IMG/VR virus record: IMGVR_UViG_3300036846_001134 | Coordinates: 1-64,000 of that record | Length of the DNA stretch: 64,000 nucleotides | Reading direction: 5' to 3' (one strand) | Source of the DNA: a virus | In this document: piece after piece, positions 56,760 to 64,000 of the stretch | Layout: each line of letters begins with the position of its first letter | Position numbering within the stretch: the stretch's first letter is position 1 | Position numbers and translations under genes: made by a program | Notes under the pieces: generated by a model | Databases searched by the model: none | Told to the model about the DNA's origin: nothing | Seen by the model: the letters and a program-made list of their open reading frames with translations, nothing else

Positions 56760-58657
56760 CAGTAAACGCCCGAGAAATTCTTTCCCTTGGTGGCCACCCC
56801 GCAGCCGCGCACGCTGCCGCCGCTCTTGAACTTCTTCGGCTTGGCGAGGGTCTTCGGGAAACCGTGCCTGACCTTAGCCACGCCGCCCGCCGCCATCTTG
56901 TCGCAGCTGCCGCCTTTGTTCATGCCAGGAGGCGGCCCGCCGGGCGGCGGAGCAGCTACCGGCGCCACGCCCGGAGGCGGGCCGCCCGCCATCGCGGCCA
57001 TCGACGGCGGCGGGGGCGCATCCATGTCCTCGTCGGTCACCATGGGCGGCGGTACCTTGGGCTTGGCCGCTTTCTTCGACCCGGCCGGACGGCGGTGCTT
57101 GACCGTGCCGCCCTTGGCTTTCTTTACCGGCGGCAGGTCCTCGGCGGCCTCTTCCTTGGCTCCGAACTTGCGGCCCCGCTTGGGCGACTCGCCCTCGGCT
57201 CTTTCCTCGGCGGCATCGTTCACTTTGCCGCCGCGCGCCATCCCCGGAGGCCGGCCCTGCTGCGCCTGCTGCTGCGCCTGCTGCATGGCGAGCTGCTGCA
57301 ATACAGCTGGAGGAATCTGCTGACCACCGCCCGGCGGCATGGCTCCAGAGGGAGGCCCACCAGGCGACGGACCAGGGGGTGGACCCGGCGGCATCGCACC
57401 CAAGCTCCCGCCCATTGCGGGCGGCGGACCACCCGGCGGCGGACCACCCAGCGGCGGACCCGGCGGCATGGCGCCAGGAGGCGGACCAGGAGGCATCGCG
57501 CCCATCGGCGGCCCGCCCGGAGGCGGACCCATGGGAGGCGGACCCGGCGGCGGACCAGGAGGCATCGCACCCAAGCTCGCGCCGCCTGGCGGCGGTCCAG
57601 GCGGCGGTCCCTGCGGTGGTCCAATTACCCCGCCAGGGGCGCCACCACCAGGAAATTGTGCCGGCGCCGCGAGCGGAGCCGGTGCCACGCCGGCACCAGC
57701 CGGCGGCCGCATCGGCCGCACGCCGCGCCCGCGAAAACCAGTTCGTGAATTGTCGGATGGTGTCGGTGACATGTTTCCTCCTTCTGCTTTCTTGATTGGC
57801 GGCAGATCCCACAAGGGCTTGCCCACATCGCCCCACTGACGCTCGCAATCCTCCGCCTTGACTCGCGGGCTGTCGCCGTCGGCGGCTACATCGCCTCCCT
57901 GGCTGTACTCACCGCCGAAGTCGCCGCTCAAATCGAAGCTGCCGGCGGGACGCGATAACTGAGGTTCGTTCGCGTCGGTAGAAGTGTTCGATGGGTTGTA
58001 GGTGTCGGTGTCCGTGCCCCGGCGCCCGGTCAAGCCACGCGGCGAGGTCGCCACATTGTTCTCGGAGCGCTTGCCCTTCAGGTACTGGCCGAGCAGATTG
58101 CCCGCCACGCCGCCGAGCACTCCCACACCGCCAAGGCCGCTCGCCGCACCGGCGGCAGCGACCTGCTTCCAGTCGATTGGCTTTGCAGCCGCTGGCGAAT
58201 TGGATAACGACGACTGGCTGGCCGTATTGGGCGCCGTGGCGGGCGAGCTCCCGGCGGCCACGCCACCGGAAGGAGGCGGAGGCGCGGAAGCAACGGTCGG
58301 AGTCGTCGCCGCCGCCGGGGCCGTCGTGGGCGTCACCGTCGGCCGCACCGCCGCTCCCGACGGGGCCGGAGCCGGAGTGGACGGCGTGGGATTGGGGATG
58401 GCCGGCGCGGGAAGGGGCGCCGCCCGTTGCGCCGCATCCACCGGCCGCGTCATGGATTCCAAGGGGTCAAAGCCGTAGGCCGCGATCCGCAGGGCGCTAT
58501 CCTCCTCGGGCGAGCGGCGGCGCGTCGGCAGATCGTTGAGCTCACCACCGTCGGCCATGCGCGCGGCCAGCTGACTCGTGCTCGCCGCATCGTCGGCGAA
58601 CTTGCGTTTCGGAAAAGCGCGCCGGTGCGACGCGACCGTTATGAAGTTGTCACTCAT
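56759..58657 (-). CDS. Low-complexity Pro/Gly-rich virion protein, 632 aa
   Basis: ATG 58657 overlaps the upstream gene (ATGA). The first 100 residues are Ala/Arg-rich, then a long Pro/Ala/Thr region, then collagen-like GPPPG/MPPG repeats at about residues 400-500, and a basic Gly-rich C-terminus (GGSVRGCGVATKGKNFSGVY). Probably a flexible virion protein. Composition alone cannot give a function. Confidence 0.55.
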   Translation of the reverse strand: MSDNFITVASHRRAFPKRKFADDAASTSQLAARMADGGELNDLPTRRRSPEEDSALRIAAYGFDPLESMTRPVDAAQRAAPLPAPAIPNPTPSTPAPAPSGAAVRPTVTPTTAPAAATTPTVASAPPPPSGGVAAGSSPATAPNTASQSSLSNSPAAAKPIDWKQVAAAGAASGLGGVGVLGGVAGNLLGQYLKGKRSENNVATSPRGLTGRRGTDTDTYNPSNTSTDANEPQLSRPAGSFDLSGDFGGEYSQGGDVAADGDSPRVKAEDCERQWGDVGKPLWDLPPIKKAEGGNMSPTPSDNSRTGFRGRGVRPMRPPAGAGVAPAPLAAPAQFPGGGAPGGVIGPPQGPPPGPPPGGASLGAMPPGPPPGPPPMGPPPGGPPMGAMPPGPPPGAMPPGPPLGGPPPGGPPPAMGGSLGAMPPGPPPGPSPGGPPSGAMPPGGGQQIPPAVLQQLAMQQAQQQAQQGRPPGMARGGKVNDAAEERAEGESPKRGRKFGAKEEAAEDLPPVKKAKGGTVKHRRPAGSKKAAKPKVPPPMVTDEDMDAPPPPSMAAMAGGPPPGVAPVAAPPPGGPPPGMNKGGSCDKMAAGGVAKVRHGFPKTLAKPKKFKSGGSVRGCGVATKGKNFSGVY

Positions 58658-58971
58658 GTCACTGTCACCTCCACGCTCCCCACGGAGAATGTCGCCACGA
58701 TGGAATCGGTCTCGAACACGCACACCATCGCGCGGCTCGGGCCAAAGTCTTCCGGCCGCGCGACGCGCAACGCCTCGGCGTCCACGGTGAGCGCGAACGG
58801 CAGGAAGTTCTGCGGATGATCGGGGTCCCAGCAGATGGGACACGCCAAGATCCCGGTGGGCTTGCCCCGGATGGTGGTGCCGCGCAGCTCGTTGAGCATG
58901 TAGGCCACACCGCACACGTCACAGATCCCCTTGGCGTATTTGCCGGTCGCGAATTTAGCGAAGGTCGGCAT
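58654..58971 (-). CDS. Zinc-ribbon virion-operon protein, 105 aa
   Basis: ATG 58971 (MPTFAKFATGKYAKGICDVC) fits the family start. CDVCG near residue 16 and CPICWDPDHPQ near 43 give the zinc site. Known from phage head operons as a hypothetical. Overlaps both neighbours. Confidence 0.65.
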   Translation of the reverse strand: MPTFAKFATGKYAKGICDVCGVAYMLNELRGTTIRGKPTGILACPICWDPDHPQNFLPFALTVDAEALRVARPEDFGPSRAMVCVFETDSIVATFSVGSVEVTVT

Positions 58972-59648
58972 CAGTATCGATAGCCCCAGGGCACCCACTT
59001 GACGCTCGCGCGATCCCGGTCCTCGTCGCCCGCGAGCGTGAACTGTTCCTCATACGCGGCCTTCAGCATGGGCACGCGCTGCAAGACATCCTGGTCCTTC
59101 GACTTGGCCGCCAGGTAGTAGGCCAGGCCCGCCACCATGGCGGGAATGAAACGGAAGGGGATCTCGGGCGTTCCAGTCCCGCCCTGCCCCACGCTCGCCA
59201 TGCGCCGCAGGCGTAAATAGGCGACCGAATAAGGCGCGGTGGTATTGGGCGGCACCTGCCACACCACGAAACTCGGCGTGATCTTGCGCACGACGTGGAT
59301 TAGGGTCGGCCGGCCCTGACTCAGCTTTGAGGGGATCGCGGCGTACTCGGAGATGGTGAAGCGCGTCAGCGGGTAGTCTATCGGGTCGCCCTGTGAATCA
59401 TAACCGCGCAGGTTGTGCTCGATCAGATCGATGGTGTCGTCGGGCAGGAAGTACTCTCCAACCCCCGGCACGAGGTCCATGCTCTCCCGCTCGATGGTCC
59501 AGAGATTGAGCCCCCGGTTGCCCCACTCAATACTGAGCAGCTCGATAGAGCGGCGCGCCGTGCGCAGCGCGTAGCCAGCGCGAAACTCAATACCCGCGCG
59601 CTCGGCGGCCTCTTCAGCGATCTCCGCCACATCGAAAACCGGGAACAC
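58971..59648 (-). CDS. Connector/stopper-type protein, 225 aa
   Basis: Begins MFPVFDVAEIAEEAAERAGI; WTIERESMDLVPGVGEYFLP and IPFRFIPAMVAGLAYYLAAK recur in phage head-tail connector proteins. First large gene of the leftward operon after the small DUF6496 gene. Confidence 0.65.
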   Translation of the reverse strand: MFPVFDVAEIAEEAAERAGIEFRAGYALRTARRSIELLSIEWGNRGLNLWTIERESMDLVPGVGEYFLPDDTIDLIEHNLRGYDSQGDPIDYPLTRFTISEYAAIPSKLSQGRPTLIHVVRKITPSFVVWQVPPNTTAPYSVAYLRLRRMASVGQGGTGTPEIPFRFIPAMVAGLAYYLAAKSKDQDVLQRVPMLKAAYEEQFTLAGDEDRDRASVKWVPWGYRY

Positions 59649-59800
59649 TATTTTTCCTTTCGCGCCTGGTTGAGGGCTATCGCGATGGCCTGTTTTTGGT
59701 TGCCTACCTTGGGGCCTTTCTTGCTACCGCTGTGAAGCGTTCCGCGTTTAAATTCCCCCATAACCTTGGCCACTTTTTCGTTGCGCCGCTGCTTGTTCAT
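59648..59800 (-). CDS. DUF6496-like small basic protein, 50 aa
   Basis: ATG 59800 (MNKQRRNEKVAKVMGEFKRG); the following TLHSGSKKGPKVGNQKQAIA segment is the core of DUF6496, small basic phage proteins of unknown use. First gene of the late leftward operon, so its upstream region is the promoter of that operon. Confidence 0.75.
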   Translation of the reverse strand: MNKQRRNEKVAKVMGEFKRGTLHSGSKKGPKVGNQKQAIAIALNQARKEK

Positions 59801-59882
59801 AACACACTCCGGGCCACTCTCGGTAGTTGCATTATACAAATCCGCCGGAGTCAAGTTACCCGCTACCCGCCAGCTCCCGCTA

Positions 59883-60026
59883 GTTATGCGAGTATTCCAA
59901 GAATTGCAAGAAATGCTAGCTTTGCAAGAAATGCGAGAATTACTCAAATTGTAAGTTATGCGAGATAAGTTCGAATTGCAAGAATTGAAGATAACTTGCA
60001 GATTCTGCACGAGTTGTGAAGAATCA
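59883..60026. repeat. Longest 9-bp repeat array in divergent promoter region
   Basis: Sixteen consecutive 9-base units with consensus GAATTGCAA/GAAATGCGA run from 59883 to 60026: GTTATGCGA, GTATTCCAA, GAATTGCAA, GAAATGCTA, GCTTTGCAA, GAAATGCGA and so on, losing similarity toward the right. It separates the leftward late operon from the rightward replication operon. Its complement equals the TTGCAATTC/TCGCATTTC motif of the other arrays. Confidence 0.7.
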
Positions 60027-60176
60027 TCCAGGCTAACACTTGTCCTCCAGAAAAAGGTTGACTTTTGCTTGTAACCCTATCAAACTCGATTCTTCCGACC
60101 AGACAATTTCAGTCAGGCCGGCCATAAAAGCGAGCGGCTCCCCGGAGCACGTTGGCGGATAGGCCATAGGCTAGTT

Positions 60177-61604
60177 ATGTCTGCACTTAGTAGCGAAGTC
60201 CATCCCGCGATCCCCCACGAGAAACACCCCTCCTGGAACCATCAACGCGCCGCCTATTGGTTTGTCTCGCGGCTATGGCTCGCAGGGATGAATGGGGCCA
60301 TGCTCGCCATGGACATGGGCACCGGCAAGACCAAGGTGGCCATCGACCTGGCGGGCTCTCTCGGCCCATCAGCGATGCTGGTGGTCTGTCCCCTGCGCGT
60401 GGTGGGCGTGTGGGAAGCACAACTCCGGCAGCACGCGAGCTTCCCCTACGTCTTTGCCGCGCTCGACGACCGGGTGCGCGGCACCGACCGCAAGGCCCTG
60501 CTCGCGCGCGACATGCTGGCCGGCGCCCGGCAGGCGCGGCGCACCGCCGTGATCTGCGTGAACTACGAGAGCATGTGGCTAGAGCCCTTCGCTTCACTCG
60601 CGCTCAACACCGCCTGGGGCCTGGTGATCGCCGATGAAAGCCACCGTTGCAAGCAGGCTTCCGGCAAGGCGTCGCGTTTCCTCGGCAAACTCGCGCTGCG
60701 CGCGCAGAAGCGCCTATGCCTCACCGGAACGCCTTTTCCCTACTCGCCGCACGATATCTGGGCGCAGTACCGCTTCCTCGACCGTTCAATCTTCGATGAG
60801 ACCTATACGGGTTTTAAAACCCGCTACGCCATTTTCGGCGGCTTTGAGAACCGCGTAGTCAAAGCCTGGCGCGACCTGGACGACTTGAACCGCAAGTTCT
60901 ACCAGATTGCTTTCCGCGTGGAGGCCAAGGACGTGCTCGACCTGCCGCCCGAGATGGACCAGCCGCTCTACTGCACGCTCTCCACCAAGGCGCAGCGCAT
61001 CTACGACGAGCTGGAACGCGACTTCATCACCTGGCTCGACGGCCCGGAAGATCAGCTCACTATCGCGAACGCCATGGTGCTGTTGCTCCGCCTGCAACAG
61101 CTCACCGGCGGCGTGCTCCGGGACGATAACAAAGTCGAACACCGGATCGATACCGCCAAGGAAGACCTGCTCGCCGACTGGCTGGAGGACGTGGACCCCG
61201 CCGAAAGCGTGGTGGTCTTCGCACTGTTTCACGCCGACCTCGACGCCATCGCGCGGGTCTGCGAGAAGCTGGGGCGCCCGTACTTCGAGTGCAGCGGGCG
61301 CGTCAGCCAGGTCGATCAGTGGAAGGCCGCCAGGGGCGCGGTCCTGATTGCCCAGATTCAGGCGGCCGGCGAGGGGCAGGACTTCACGCTCGCGCGCCTG
61401 GTCTGCTACTACTCGACCGGCTTCCGCCTCGGCAACTATCTGCAATCCCGCAAGCGCGTCCACCGGCCAGGCCAAACCCGCCCGGTCGTCTACTATCACC
61501 TGCTAGCCAAGGACACCATCGACGAGATCGTCCTCCGCGCCATCGAGGCGCGGTGGGACCTGGTCGAGAGCGTCATGAAGGAGCTCAAACGACATGGAAT
61601 CTGA
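60177..61604 (+). CDS. SNF2-family DNA helicase/translocase, 475 aa
   Basis: Walker A MDMGTGKTK near residue 52, DEAD-like box IADESHRCK near 158, motif III LCLTGTPF, and the C-terminal motifs SRKRVHRPGQTRPVVYYHLL of the SNF2 type. An ATP-driven DNA translocase used in replication or recombination; no fused nuclease is seen. First gene of the rightward replication operon. Confidence 0.9.
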   Translation: MSALSSEVHPAIPHEKHPSWNHQRAAYWFVSRLWLAGMNGAMLAMDMGTGKTKVAIDLAGSLGPSAMLVVCPLRVVGVWEAQLRQHASFPYVFAALDDRVRGTDRKALLARDMLAGARQARRTAVICVNYESMWLEPFASLALNTAWGLVIADESHRCKQASGKASRFLGKLALRAQKRLCLTGTPFPYSPHDIWAQYRFLDRSIFDETYTGFKTRYAIFGGFENRVVKAWRDLDDLNRKFYQIAFRVEAKDVLDLPPEMDQPLYCTLSTKAQRIYDELERDFITWLDGPEDQLTIANAMVLLLRLQQLTGGVLRDDNKVEHRIDTAKEDLLADWLEDVDPAESVVVFALFHADLDAIARVCEKLGRPYFECSGRVSQVDQWKAARGAVLIAQIQAAGEGQDFTLARLVCYYSTGFRLGNYLQSRKRVHRPGQTRPVVYYHLLAKDTIDEIVLRAIEARWDLVESVMKELKRHGI

Positions 61605-62085
61605 AATCATCCCCTCCGGTGAAGTTGCATTGACCGACACCGAAAGCAGCGCGTTTAAGGACTTCGCCGCCTACGCCGCGATGATCGACGAACGCAAGGA
61701 CCTCTCCACCCGCCTGAAGGCCATCGAGATCCAGATCGACAAGATCACGCCGCGCCTGATGAATTACTTCGAGACCAGCGGGATCACCTCGGTGCGCGTC
61801 AACCGCGTGACCATCTTTCTGCGACGCGAACTCTGGGCAAGACCCAAACTCAGCGGCGACCGAAACCGCGTCTGCCTCGCCCTCCAGGCCGCCGGTATGG
61901 GCCATTTTGTTGAGCCCAACTACAACGCGCAGACGCTCTCGGCGTGGGTCCGAAACCTCGAAGACCAGCACATCGAGGAGATCACCGAGCAAGGCAAAAC
62001 CGTAGCCGACTTCCTGCCGCCAGGCGTGGCCGCCGTATTGAGCGTCGAGCCCACCTGGAAAATTCAAGGCCGTAAAACCGCCTAA
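61594..62085 (+). CDS. Unknown replication-operon protein, 163 aa
   Basis: Overlaps the helicase by 11 bases. Helical first half (AYAAMIDERKDLSTRLKAIE), then VRVNRVTIFLRRELWARP, then a mixed region. Its place between helicase and a CxxC protein suggests a DNA-metabolism role; family not named. Confidence 0.6.
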   Translation: MESEIIPSGEVALTDTESSAFKDFAAYAAMIDERKDLSTRLKAIEIQIDKITPRLMNYFETSGITSVRVNRVTIFLRRELWARPKLSGDRNRVCLALQAAGMGHFVEPNYNAQTLSAWVRNLEDQHIEEITEQGKTVADFLPPGVAAVLSVEPTWKIQGRKTA

Positions 62086-62108
62086 CCTTCAACCCCAAGT
62101 CAAACCCA

Positions 62109-62127
62109 CTCCGCTTTTTTGGCGGAG
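62109..62127 (+). other. Hairpin with T6 loop before 62145 gene
   Basis: CTCCGC (62109-62114) pairs with GCGGAG (62122-62127) around a T-rich loop; AAAGGAG follows. It may tune translation of the next gene. Confidence 0.4.
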
Positions 62128-62144
62128 CTAAAGGAGCACGTCCC

Positions 62145-62888
62145 ATGGAAAGAAACACTGCCACCGAAGTCATGACGCTGCACGAGCGTTTCCCCATCAT
62201 TGACCCCCTGACCAACAAGGAAATCCTCGCCCTGAGCAACGCCAACATGGGCACGCGCGGCGTGGATCTCACCCAGCTCGACCGGGTGCTTTGCCCGACC
62301 GGCGGCGGGCAGAGCTTCGAGCTGCCCACGCTCGACGGCACTACCAGCGTCAAGCATATTTCCGGTTTCATCGTCGCCTGGCGCGAAAGCCGCCTGTACT
62401 ACGACACTCCCTACGGCGAGGGCGGCATCAAGAAAATTCCCAAATGCAAAAGCCAGGACGGCGTCTGGGGCGTGGGCGACCCCGGCGGCGACTGCGAACA
62501 GTGCCCCTACTCGCAATTCGGCTCCGATCCCAAGGGCGGCCGGGGCCAGGCCTGCAAGCAGATCCGCCAGATGCTGTTCCTGCGCGACGGCGAAATCGTC
62601 CCCAACCTGATCAACATCCCGCCCACCTCGCTCAAAAACGCGCGCCAGTATTTTTTGCGCCTGCTGAGCGCGCGCGTGCCCCACTGGGCAATCCTCACCA
62701 ACCTCTCGCTCGAACGCACGCAGAACAGCGACGGCATCAACTACGCGCGCATTGTCTTCTCTAGCGGCCAGCGCCTCAAGCCCGAGGAACGGGCTCTGAT
62801 GCAGCCCTTCGCCGAGAAGATGGCCGGCCTGCTCCAGCCAATGGAGGTCGAAACCGACAGCTACGAAATCCGCGACGACGAGCGTTAG
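62145..62888 (+). CDS. Phage DNA-metabolism protein with Cys cluster, 247 aa
   Basis: ATG 62145 behind AAAGGAGCACGTCCC. Contains HISGFIVAWRESRLYYDTPY, GGDCEQCPYSQFGSDP and GRGQACKQIRQMLFL. This combination is known from phage hypotheticals next to primase and helicase genes. The Cys spacing may bind metal. Confidence 0.6.
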   Translation: MERNTATEVMTLHERFPIIDPLTNKEILALSNANMGTRGVDLTQLDRVLCPTGGGQSFELPTLDGTTSVKHISGFIVAWRESRLYYDTPYGEGGIKKIPKCKSQDGVWGVGDPGGDCEQCPYSQFGSDPKGGRGQACKQIRQMLFLRDGEIVPNLINIPPTSLKNARQYFLRLLSARVPHWAILTNLSLERTQNSDGINYARIVFSSGQRLKPEERALMQPFAEKMAGLLQPMEVETDSYEIRDDER

Positions 62889-62904
62889 CAAAAGGAGCGG
62901 CGCC

Positions 62905-64000
62905 ATGATCTTCCCCGCGCACGGCGCATTCCAGCCCACGATCTCCGAGTCGGAGCGCTTCTTCAAGCACGAGTGCCCGGACGCGCGCGCCATCGGCAGG
63001 GACTGCATGGAGAGTCCCTGCACGATGCACGGCGGCGACAACCCGCGCGCGCTCGCCATCGACAACCGCCAGGGGATCGCCCACTGCCACACCAAATGCG
63101 GGCGCGGGTGGGGCATGTACCAATGGGTCGAGCAACGCCACGGCCTGCACGGCGAGGAAGCCTGGCAGTACATCTACGACATCATCGGCCGGCCCACCGA
63201 GTCGCCCTGGAACCTGCCCTTCCGCGCGCCCACGGAAATCACCACCCAGCCCTGGCGCCTGCGGCTGCTCGCCAAAAACATCGAGGAGGGCCGCGCCTGG
63301 CTGGCCGTCAAAGCCAAGGGCGGCACCTGGCAGCCGCGCGCGCTCTACGTCTACGGGCAGCGCATCAAGGTGCGCTTCGACAACACCGAGAAACCCGGCG
63401 ACAAACAGATGCTCTGGTACGAGCCCGGCCCCAACAAGGGCTGGGCGCGCAAGCTCAACCGCGAAAAGCTGACGCCGCTCTACCACGAGGGCGAGGTGGT
63501 GGCCGCCGCGCAGAATCACGGCGTGATCGTGCTCGCCAACGGCGAGAAGGCGCGCGACCGCGTCAAGAGTAGCGGCTGGCCGGTGGCCGTGACCTGCCTG
63601 CCCAACGGCGAGAAGAGCTGGAACGATCAGTACGCCGAGCGCTTCCGGGGCGCCGAGATGGTCTATGTCTGCTGCGACAACGACCTGGTGGGCGCGGGCT
63701 GCGGGCGCAAGAACGCGGGCTCACTGATCGCGGCCGGCATCCCGGCCCGCGTGGTCACCCTGCCCGGCCTGCCCGAATCGGGCGACCTGTGGGACTGGGA
63801 TGAGCTCGGCCACAGCTTCGAGGAATTTCTCGCCATCGCCAAGGACAGCCCGCTGGGCGATCCGGCCGACGCCAAACGAACGCGCAACAGCGCTCCGTCG
63901 AACGGCGGGTCGAACGGCCAGCCGGCCCGCGAAGAAGTGCCGCCGGGCGGAGAGCCGCCCGCGCCGCCGTCCGATGCCGAAGCGGAAACCGGCGAGCCGG
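62905..64000 (+). CDS. CHC2/TOPRIM primase, 3' end outside window
   Basis: ATG 62905 has AAAGGAG upstream. CHC2-type zinc finger residues at C-x-SPC...HCHTKC (about 33-61), then a TOPRIM region: LANGEKARDRV near 215 with the conserved Glu, and VCCDNDLVGAG near 255 with the DxD. The end of the frame is Pro/Glu-rich and open at the window edge; a helicase domain may follow. It would make RNA primers for phage replication. Confidence 0.8.
   Translation, partial: MIFPAHGAFQPTISESERFFKHECPDARAIGRDCMESPCTMHGGDNPRALAIDNRQGIAHCHTKCGRGWGMYQWVEQRHGLHGEEAWQYIYDIIGRPTESPWNLPFRAPTEITTQPWRLRLLAKNIEEGRAWLAVKAKGGTWQPRALYVYGQRIKVRFDNTEKPGDKQMLWYEPGPNKGWARKLNREKLTPLYHEGEVVAAAQNHGVIVLANGEKARDRVKSSGWPVAVTCLPNGEKSWNDQYAERFRGAEMVYVCCDNDLVGAGCGRKNAGSLIAAGIPARVVTLPGLPESGDLWDWDELGHSFEEFLAIAKDSPLGDPADAKRTRNSAPSNGGSNGQPAREEVPPGGEPPAPPSDAEAETGEP

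Overview
The window is part of a high-GC temperate tailed-phage genome or prophage, with no clear host genes. Lysogeny is indicated by a tyrosine integrase (35537-36871, minus) beside an attP-like site that carries the 3' half of a tRNA-Lys(UUU). The virion genes (P22-like portal, scaffold, capsid, gp4/gp10-like connectors, large ejection proteins, no tape measure or tail tube) point to a short-tailed, podovirus-like particle. The host is uncertain. The style of the integrase and tail fibres would suit an environmental Gram-negative bacterium such as an acidobacterium or proteobacterium, but that is inference.

Layout. 1-3.8 kb: small accessory genes, an HNH nuclease, a VRR-NUC nuclease and an HTH protein. 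3.86-4.99 kb: about 1.1 kb without a convincing gene, holding a large G/C-tract inverted repeat that resembles an origin and a strongly structured segment. 4.99-14.2 kb: about 27 very small rightward genes, probably early or accessory, driven by six near-identical sigma70-type promoters. Each promoter has a TTTCACCCC box 6-7 bp upstream of its -35 hexamer. 14.3-19.1 kb: further rightward genes, including a ParB-like protein. 19.1-20.6 kb: terminase large subunit (minus). 20.8-30.5 kb: ejection proteins, including a 1602-residue protein with an N-terminal lytic transglycosylase. 30.5-32.1 kb: three small membrane proteins and two unknowns (minus). 32.1-34.6 kb: an Acb2-type anti-CBASS protein and a GH18 chitinase-like enzyme (plus). 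34.6-39.7 kb: zinc-ribbon proteins, attP, integrase and small accessory genes (minus). 40.0-43.1 kb: portal and two tandem paralogues (plus). 43.2-59.8 kb: one leftward late operon of capsid, decoration, scaffold, GroES, connector and tail-fibre genes. 60.2-64.0 kb: start of the replication module (SNF2 helicase, two unknowns, a CHC2/TOPRIM primase cut by the window end).

The main discovery is a family of nine hammerhead self-cleaving ribozymes between the small genes at 5.97-12.52 kb. Each has the core CUGACGA - stem II - GAA(A) - GNRA-capped stem III - cleavage triplet, with compensatory changes between copies. Each starts at or just after a stop codon. Most are followed directly by a short hairpin, a Shine-Dalgarno sequence and an ACCCC-AUG start. 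The array looks like a built-in system that cuts a polycistronic early mRNA into single-gene or few-gene units, gives each a structured 5' end, and may expose the ribosome-binding site.

A second genome-wide signal is a set of arrays of degenerate 9-bp repeats (ATTCGCGCA / TTTCTTGCA type) in at least six intergenic regions. The longest, about 16 units, lies at the divergent promoter region 59.88-60.03 kb.
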